DNA of 48,106 bases from an uncultured Bacillota bacterium (lineage in GTDB: Bacteria > Bacillota > Clostridia > Peptostreptococcales > Anaerovoracaceae): contig CASDUO010000018.1 of NCBI GenBank assembly GCA_949284065.1, positions 1 through 48,106 on the forward strand. The letters are read 5' to 3'. Shown here in pieces: positions 44,132-48,106 of this stretch (position 1 is the first letter of the stretch; every line of letters starts with the position of its first letter). Both the position numbers and the translations under genes were made by a program. The notes under the pieces are model-generated. The model was not told the DNA's origin. It did not search any database and was given only the letters and a program-made list of their open reading frames with translations.

Positions 44132-44219
44132 GGAGAGATGTCAGAGTGGTCGATCGTGCGGCACTCGAAATGCCGTGCCCTTCACCGGGCCCCGGGTTCG
44201 AATCCCGGTCTCTCCGCCA
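44132..44219 (+). tRNA. tRNA-Ser(CGA)
   Basis: An 88-base tRNA with encoded CCA. Acceptor stem GGAGAGA/TCTCTCC, discriminator G, anticodon stem CGGCA/TGCCG around loop CTCGAAA (anticodon CGA, decoding UCG), a long class II variable arm and a TTCGAAT T-loop. The extended variable arm confirms Ser. A promoter and a terminator frame it. Confidence 0.95.
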
Positions 44220-44221
44220 AG

Positions 44222-44252
44222 AAAGCCTGTGGTCACAGACCACAGGCTTTTG
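44222..44252 (+). terminator. Intrinsic terminator of tRNA-Ser
   Basis: AAAGCCTGTGGT - CACAG - ACCACAGGCTTT, perfect 12-pair stem, then TT. Confidence 0.8.
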
Positions 44253-44286
44253 AAGTTGAGGTGAAAATGTCACTTGCTTTTGGCAG

Positions 44287-44345
44287 ATTGGCGGAAAATC
44301 ATTCGGGAAGTTGGCGGAATTTTATTCGGAAGATTGGCGAAACAG
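44287..44345 (+). repeat. Tandem repeat set 1: three copies, 23-bp period
   Basis: TTGGCGGAA-type units begin at 44288, 44311 and 44334, exactly 23 bases apart. The first two units share TTGGCGGAA....ATTCGG(G)AAG; the third begins TTGGCGAAA and then diverges. Confidence 0.8.
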
Positions 44346-44351
44346 GCTTTT

Positions 44352-44434
44352 CGCTGTAAAAAATGTAAAGCCGAACACTTTTTCGTTGCAAAAAATGTAA
44401 ATACGCGCATTTTTACGTTGTAAAAAGTGTAAAA
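44352..44434 (+). repeat. Tandem repeat set 2: three copies, 32-bp period
   Basis: CGYTGYAAAAARTGTAAA-type units begin at 44352, 44384 and 44416, exactly 32 bases apart. The intervening 14 bases are not conserved. Together with set 1 they look like multiple transposase or regulator sites, such as occur at IS21-family ends (inference). Confidence 0.8.
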
Positions 44435-44503
44435 TATATGTGGAAATGCGTTCTGAGATACGAATAAACAGTGAAAAACATGGCAGTTTGAAAGGAAGAA
44501 ACT

Positions 44504-44998
44504 ATGAGACTGTTCATTGCGATACTTTTATCTGAAAAAATGAAAAACGCACTCCTGACCTGTATGGATGACCTGAGATGGCAGGGAGTGAAGGGGAATT
44601 ACGTTACAGAAAAAAATCTGCATCTGACTTTGGCCTTCATCGGAGAGTATGATGATCCGGATAAGGTGAACACAGTCATAGGCAGCATACCGGAGCCCGA
44701 TTTCCAAATAAGTCTTTCCGAGTGCGGTAATTTCGAGAACCTTCTTTGGGCAGGTATGGAGGAAAGCCGGGAGCTGGATGATTACGTGAAGGAGCTGAGG
44801 AAAGCTCTGAAGGATGCAGGGATACCATATGATAAAAAGAGGTTCGTCCCCCATATCACTCTGGTACGAAAAGCGGACAAGACCCCGCGCGGGATCCGTC
44901 CAGCGAAAGCCGGCATGAGGGTGAAAAAGGCATGGTTGATGAAGTCGGAGATAAAGGATGGAAAAGTCACATATACTGCGATTCCACCGCGAAAATGA
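44504..44998 (+). CDS. thpR: RNA 2',3'-cyclic phosphodiesterase (2H family)
   Basis: ThpR opens 2',3'-cyclic phosphates on RNA to 2'-phosphates. The 164-residue product has both HxTx motifs: LHLTLAFIG (about 40) and PHITLVRK (about 122). Start MRLFIAILL with AAAGGAAG upstream. It follows the repeat array directly. Confidence 0.9.
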   Translation: MRLFIAILLSEKMKNALLTCMDDLRWQGVKGNYVTEKNLHLTLAFIGEYDDPDKVNTVIGSIPEPDFQISLSECGNFENLLWAGMEESRELDDYVKELRKALKDAGIPYDKKRFVPHITLVRKADKTPRGIRPAKAGMRVKKAWLMKSEIKDGKVTYTAIPPRK

Positions 44999-45004
44999 AC
45001 CCGA

Positions 45005-45033
45005 TGTTACATCCTCTGTTTTATGGGTACAAT
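45005..45033 (+). promoter_or_regulatory. Possible promoter of the flavodoxin-fold pair
   Basis: TGTTAC (45005-45010), 17 bases, TACAAT (45028-45033) with a GGG extension. The -35 is weak. Confidence 0.4.
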
Positions 45034-45074
45034 AATGTGGATAAGAGAATATGAAAAAGTGAGGGAAAGAAAGA

Positions 45075-45590
45075 ATGAAATTGATTTTAAGCGACAGACC
45101 TTTGGATATCCGTCCGGAGGACTTCAAAGAAATAAAGTACATAGATCTGTCTTCGCTGAATATCAGCAATTGCGTAGGGTGCTTCGGATGCTGGACAAAG
45201 ACTCCGGGAAAATGTGTCATACGGGATGACGCTGTTTCAGTATATCCGCTGATCGCCCAGAGCGATGAGATAATCTATGTCAGCCGCATCAAATACGGTG
45301 GGTATGACACAGTAATGAAGACCATGCTGGAAAGAGCCATACCGGTGCAGCAGGCTTTCATACAGATATTGGACGGGGAGACCCATCATGTCCAAAGAGA
45401 TGTGGCCCTTAAGAAAGCAAAAATAATGGCTTACGGCTGCACAAACGAAGAGGAAAAGGACGTTTTCAGGCAGCTTATCGGGAGAAATGCGAAGAACATG
45501 AATTTCAAAAATCATGAAGTCGTCTTCACATCAGAAGAGGATGTGTGCGATATGGTGTCGAAAGAGGTGGAAAAATGGGAAAAACAATAA
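45075..45590 (+). CDS. Flavodoxin-fold NAD(P)H oxidoreductase-like protein
   Basis: A 171-residue protein of the NADPH-dependent FMN reductase/iron-sulfur flavoprotein group, with the Cys motif NCVGCFGCWTKTPGKCVIRDD (about 32-52) typical of the group. It lacks the usual N-terminal phosphate-binding GSPR...GNT loop: the start is MKLILSDRPLDIRPED, so FMN binding may be altered. It overlaps the next gene, a second flavodoxin-fold protein that does have the loop, by 16 bases. Confidence 0.75.
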   Translation: MKLILSDRPLDIRPEDFKEIKYIDLSSLNISNCVGCFGCWTKTPGKCVIRDDAVSVYPLIAQSDEIIYVSRIKYGGYDTVMKTMLERAIPVQQAFIQILDGETHHVQRDVALKKAKIMAYGCTNEEEKDVFRQLIGRNAKNMNFKNHEVVFTSEEDVCDMVSKEVEKWEKQ

Positions 45591-46180
45591 TATTGAACGG
45601 CAGCCCCCGCGCACCCAAGTCCAACTCCAAAAGATATGCCGATATTTTCCTGGAGCATTCAAAAGGTACCGCGGATTACATGGATATACGGAAAAACAAC
45701 CATGGAGAGATCTGTGAGATGCTGGACGGGTACACGGATGTTTTGCTGGCATTCCCCCTCTATGCAGACGGGATACCCGTTACACTACTGGATTTCCTGA
45801 AGGCCCTTGAAAGTGCACCGCCTGATAAAAAGCCGGTCATATCCGTCATGATAAACTGCGGATTCATAGAAAGCTCTCAAAACGATACGGCAATCAGGAT
45901 GGTGGAGCTGTTTTGCAGACAAAACGGATACACCTTTGGTTCGGTACTCAAGATAGGAAGCGGCGAAGCCATTTTGGACACACCCTTCCGCGTTTTTGTA
46001 AACAGTAAGATCAAGAAGTTGTACACCTCCATAAGCACCGGGAAATATGGGACATTCGATGTTGCCATGCCTATTTCCAAATCTCTGTTCGTGAAAGCCT
46101 CCACCAAATTCTGGATCGAGTACGGAAAAAAGAACGGAGTGACTGAGAAGGAGATGCGGGCCATGGAAATAGAAGGATGA
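45575..46180 (+). CDS. Flavodoxin-fold NAD(P)H-dependent oxidoreductase
   Basis: A 201-residue protein starting MGKTIILNGSPRAPKSNSKR, the FMN phosphate-binding loop, with FPLYADGIPVTLLDFL as the second flavin loop. It lacks the Cys motif of the upstream partner. The two overlapping genes thus carry complementary halves of the usual feature set, and a heteromer is a reasonable guess. The start at 45575 has GAGGTGG upstream. A terminator follows at 46242-46265. Confidence 0.8.
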   Translation: MGKTIILNGSPRAPKSNSKRYADIFLEHSKGTADYMDIRKNNHGEICEMLDGYTDVLLAFPLYADGIPVTLLDFLKALESAPPDKKPVISVMINCGFIESSQNDTAIRMVELFCRQNGYTFGSVLKIGSGEAILDTPFRVFVNSKIKKLYTSISTGKYGTFDVAMPISKSLFVKASTKFWIEYGKKNGVTEKEMRAMEIEG

Positions 46181-46241
46181 TGGTCGGGGCGTCATTGCCC
46201 GGCAGGAAAGCAAAAGATGAACGAAGCAATGTAAAGAAACG

Positions 46242-46265
46242 AAAAGAGCCCATGGGCTCTTTTTC
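46242..46265 (+). terminator. Intrinsic terminator after the oxidoreductase pair
   Basis: AAAAGAGCCC - AT - GGGCTCTTTT with further Ts. Confidence 0.75.
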
Positions 46266-46353
46266 AATGGGAGATGCCATAGAACAAACGAATGGCAGAA
46301 AATCAGGGAACGGCCATATGGCTGAAGACAGGAAATAAAGTCAGCTGAAGTTA

Positions 46354-46407
46354 TTGACATATGTCATAAATAAGTTTATATTATAGATAAATAGCATATG
46401 TCATAAA
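46354..46407 (+). promoter_or_regulatory. Promoter with paired operators before the DUF134-NifX gene
   Basis: TTGACA (46354-46359), 17 bases, TATATT (46377-46382). A perfect palindrome TGACATATGTCA (46355-46366) overlaps the -35 box. A second copy of CATATGTCATAAA (first 46358-46370) lies at 46395-46407, 37 bases further on and beyond the -10. Binding by the encoded DUF134 protein would give autoregulation (inference). Confidence 0.6.
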
Positions 46408-46420
46408 AGAGAGGTGCATG

Positions 46421-47218
46421 ATGCCAAGACCTACGAAATGCAGACGGGTATGTCGTTTCCCCGCCACATCGGAGTTCATTCCCGTAGAAGGGCCGGGATC
46501 CGAAAGATCGGTGATCCTGTCGGTAGACGAGTATGAGACCATACGACTTATCGACAAGGAGGGCCTTTCACAGGAGGAGTGCAGTAGGCAAATGGGAATC
46601 GCAAGGACCACGGTACAGAAAATATATGAGACTGCACGTAAAAAACTGGCAGAAATGCTGGTGGAAGGCCTCCCCCTCAAGATCCGGGGCGGGCAGTATG
46701 TCGTGTGTGAAGGTGAAGGCGCCCCGTGCAGCTCCCGGACATGCTTCAAAAAGAACATAGAGCAAAGATACAAAATGGAAAAAGGAGAGAACATCATGAG
46801 GATCGCGGTTACATATGAAAACGGACAGATATTCCAGCATTTCGGACACACGAAGCAGTTCAAGGTATATGATGTAGAGGATGGCAAAGTAGTCTCCACG
46901 GAAGTGATAGACACGGGAGACAGCGGCCATGGAGCTCTGGCCGGAGTCCTCGACGCTGCAAAAGCGGACACACTCATATGCGGAGGCATAGGCGGCGGTG
47001 CCCAGCAGGCTCTGGCATCTGTAGGTATAAAGCTTTACGGTGGTGTTACCGGTGAAGCGGACAAGGCCGTAGAGGCATTGATTTCAGGAAATCTGGAGTA
47101 CGACCCTGAGGCAAAGTGTGATCATCACGGCGAAGGACATCACGGTGAGGATTGCGGACATCACGGACATGAAGGCGGCGGCTGCGGACATCATGGCAAA
47201 GGATGTGGCAGCAGATAG
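46421..47218 (+). CDS. DUF134 DNA-binding protein fused to NifX/NifB-type domain
   Basis: A 265-residue fusion. Residues 1-100 are a DUF134 HTH protein (MPRPTKCRRVCRFP; LSQEECSRQMGIARTTVQKIYETARKKL). Residues about 126-230 form a dinitrogenase Fe-Mo cofactor-type domain (MRIAVTYENGQIFQHFGHTKQF; GGIGGGAQQALASVGI). The tail (from about 232) is made mostly of His, Gly and Cys and may bind metal. An internal ATG at 46796 has a perfect AAAGGAG (46781-46787), so the second domain could also be made alone. Start 46421 is preferred over 46418 on spacing to GAGAGG. Confidence 0.85.
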   Translation: MPRPTKCRRVCRFPATSEFIPVEGPGSERSVILSVDEYETIRLIDKEGLSQEECSRQMGIARTTVQKIYETARKKLAEMLVEGLPLKIRGGQYVVCEGEGAPCSSRTCFKKNIEQRYKMEKGENIMRIAVTYENGQIFQHFGHTKQFKVYDVEDGKVVSTEVIDTGDSGHGALAGVLDAAKADTLICGGIGGGAQQALASVGIKLYGGVTGEADKAVEALISGNLEYDPEAKCDHHGEGHHGEDCGHHGHEGGGCGHHGKGCGSR

Positions 47219-47262
47219 GGACTGCATATCACGGTGCAGTGAAGAGAAAAACTTTCAGAATA

Positions 47263-47288
47263 AAAAGCCCCGCGCAAGCGGGGCTTTT
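47263..47288. terminator. Bidirectional intrinsic terminator
   Basis: AAAAGCCCCGC - GCAA - GCGGGGCTTTT between the convergent DUF134-NifX and hsp20 genes. Confidence 0.85.
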
Positions 47289-47315
47289 GGTATTCCTGTG
47301 TGTGCTTTGCATCTG

Positions 47316-47759
47316 TTATTCGATGGTCACTGCAGTAGCTTCAGGAAGCTTTTTCTTCACTTCCTTAGGCATGGATATCTTCAATACGCCGTCTTCGAAC
47401 TTGGCTGAAATGTCTTCCGGTTCAAGATCGCCTACATAGAAACTCCTGCTGCATGCTCCGGTATAGCGTTCTTTCCTGATGTACTTGCCATCCTGATCCT
47501 CTTCTTTGTTCTCTGAACTCATCGAAGCGCTCACTGTGAGATATCCGTCTTTCATATCCACCTTGATGTCCTCTTTCTTATAGCCGGGAAGCTCGATCTC
47601 AGCCTTATAGCTGTCATTGGTTTCTTTCACATCCACCTTCATCAGATTCTTTGCTCCATTGGCGTATCTTCCATCTTGACTTTTCCAGGAGGGCACGACG
47701 CCGAATCCGCTGTTGAAGAAGTCATCAAACAGGTTTTCACTTAAAATGCTGGGTAACAT
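47316..47759 (-). CDS. Small heat shock protein, Hsp20 family
   Basis: A 147-residue alpha-crystallin-type chaperone that holds unfolding proteins. The start MLPSILSENLFDDFF is the family N-terminus; the crystallin domain (about 45-135) has EIELPGYKKEDIKVDMKDGYLTVSA and FEDGVLKISMPK. Start at 47759 with GGAGG at about eight bases. It has a CIRCE operator upstream. Confidence 0.92.
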   Translation of the reverse strand: MLPSILSENLFDDFFNSGFGVVPSWKSQDGRYANGAKNLMKVDVKETNDSYKAEIELPGYKKEDIKVDMKDGYLTVSASMSSENKEEDQDGKYIRKERYTGACSRSFYVGDLEPEDISAKFEDGVLKISMPKEVKKKLPEATAVTIE

Positions 47760-47859
47760 GATATATTCCTCCATTTCTTAAAATTTTCTTTCTTACTCCG
47801 TTTTTGTTGTATCTTTCCGGAAAAGGGGACAAGGTCGCTCTCTTTTCCGGGACGACTAT

Positions 47860-47888
47860 ACCTTAACACATTTTGTTAGCACTGTCAA
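47860..47888 (-). promoter_or_regulatory. Promoter of hsp20
   Basis: On the minus strand TTGACA (47883-47888), 17 bases, TAAGGT (47860-47865, poor -10). The -35 lies inside the CIRCE element. Confidence 0.45.
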
Positions 47889-47902
47889 GAGGTGAGTGCT
47901 AA
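47876..47902. promoter_or_regulatory. CIRCE operator (HrcA site)
   Basis: TTAGCACTG - 9 bases - GAGTGCTAA, one mismatch from the TTAGCACTC-N9-GAGTGCTAA consensus. HrcA repression of hsp20 is expected from the family. Beyond it to 48106 I see no complete gene. Confidence 0.9.
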
Positions 47903-48010
47903 TTTATTTTTTAACAATCAAACCGGCGGAATTTCAAGGTTTCTGCAACATATATATGATGGATAAACGAGAAAACACAGAGAATCGCGATTGTTTATGA
48001 TAATATGGAC

Positions 48011-48039
48011 TTACGGAATACGCCATTAAAAATCCGTAA
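48011..48039. repeat. Short inverted repeat near the window end
   Basis: TTACGGA (48011-48017) and TCCGTAA (48033-48039) around 15 bases. A possible plus-strand -10, TATACT, lies at about 48080. Both may belong to a gene beyond the window. Confidence 0.3.
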
Positions 48040-48106
48040 AAATGAAAAAACACTTAATTGTTTCTTCGTTATGTGTTATACTCATGCTGTTCTTTCTTCA
48101 AGACCG

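Noticed and set aside
44352..44434. CRISPR array
   Set aside because: The 32-base period comes from an 18-base imperfect unit with 14-base gaps and only three copies; no cas genes nearby.

Overview
The window looks like a chromosomal stretch of a strictly anaerobic, low-to-mid GC member of the Clostridia (Bacillota). The basis is the gene content: a class III ribonucleotide reductase with its activase, acetate kinase, an S41 protease beside ftsEX, YerC, an Asp23/Gls24 protein, TmcAL, a CIRCE-controlled Hsp20, class-typical Shine-Dalgarno sequences and many good sigma-A promoters. The very heavy use of ATA (Ile) and AGA/AGG (Arg) codons in the core genes would fit a lineage such as the Anaerovoracaceae, but that placement is inference. 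No rRNA or other marker in the window settles the genus.

Layout. Positions 1-425 (minus) hold the start of a PAS-domain regulator that leaves the window. From 732 to 6589 runs a cell-division and envelope block (ftsE, ftsX, M23 hydrolase activator, recJ, S41 protease, yerC). From 6726 to 14406 there is a long co-oriented series: phosphopantetheinyl transferase, DMT transporter, recX, tcdA, an unknown, rmuC, a phosphoesterase, deoB and a pyrimidine nucleoside phosphorylase. Next come a small membrane protein, a Cys-rich protein, dnaE and diaminopropionate ammonia-lyase (14511-19746), which end at a bidirectional terminator facing a minus-strand lipoprotein. The anaerobic nrdD-nrdG operon and a Crp/Fnr regulator gene follow (21637-25266).

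Downstream of the Crp/Fnr gene the window becomes unusual. A promoter with a Crp/Fnr-type palindrome, placed exactly as in front of the regulator gene itself, leads into a short ORF, a strongly foldable RNA (25481-25660) and a 60-residue membrane protein, closed by a terminator. An AT-rich foreign island follows (about 26000-33130): a small ICE-type protein, topoisomerase III, a two-gene secreted amidase/membrane protein operon, a decaying PadR/HAAS regulator pair, a secreted protein whose ATG seems lost, and an IS30-family transposase. Four copies of one 25-bp hairpin (arms ACTTCGTGnCA / TGnCACGAAGT) sit at gene boundaries in this island.

From 33436 the core resumes: rpmB, asp23-like, recG, rsmD, coaD, a coiled-coil protein, tmcAL, ackA and rpmF. 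A minus-strand cluster follows (DapF-like epimerase, an M29 aminopeptidase with a frameshifting deletion, asd). A tRNA-Ser(CGA) comes next, then a short array of two kinds of tandem repeat (three copies at a 23-bp period, three at a 32-bp period). The window closes with thpR, two flavodoxin-fold proteins, a DUF134-NifX fusion with a probable internal start, and hsp20 under CIRCE control.

The core genes serve growth and division, replication and repair (RecJ, RecX, RecG, RmuC, DnaE), translation (L28, L32, RsmD, TmcAL, TcdA, tRNA-Ser) and anaerobic metabolism (NrdDG, AckA, nucleoside salvage). The island carries transfer-type cargo but no integrase or relaxase, so it reads as a relic or a set of passenger cassettes.
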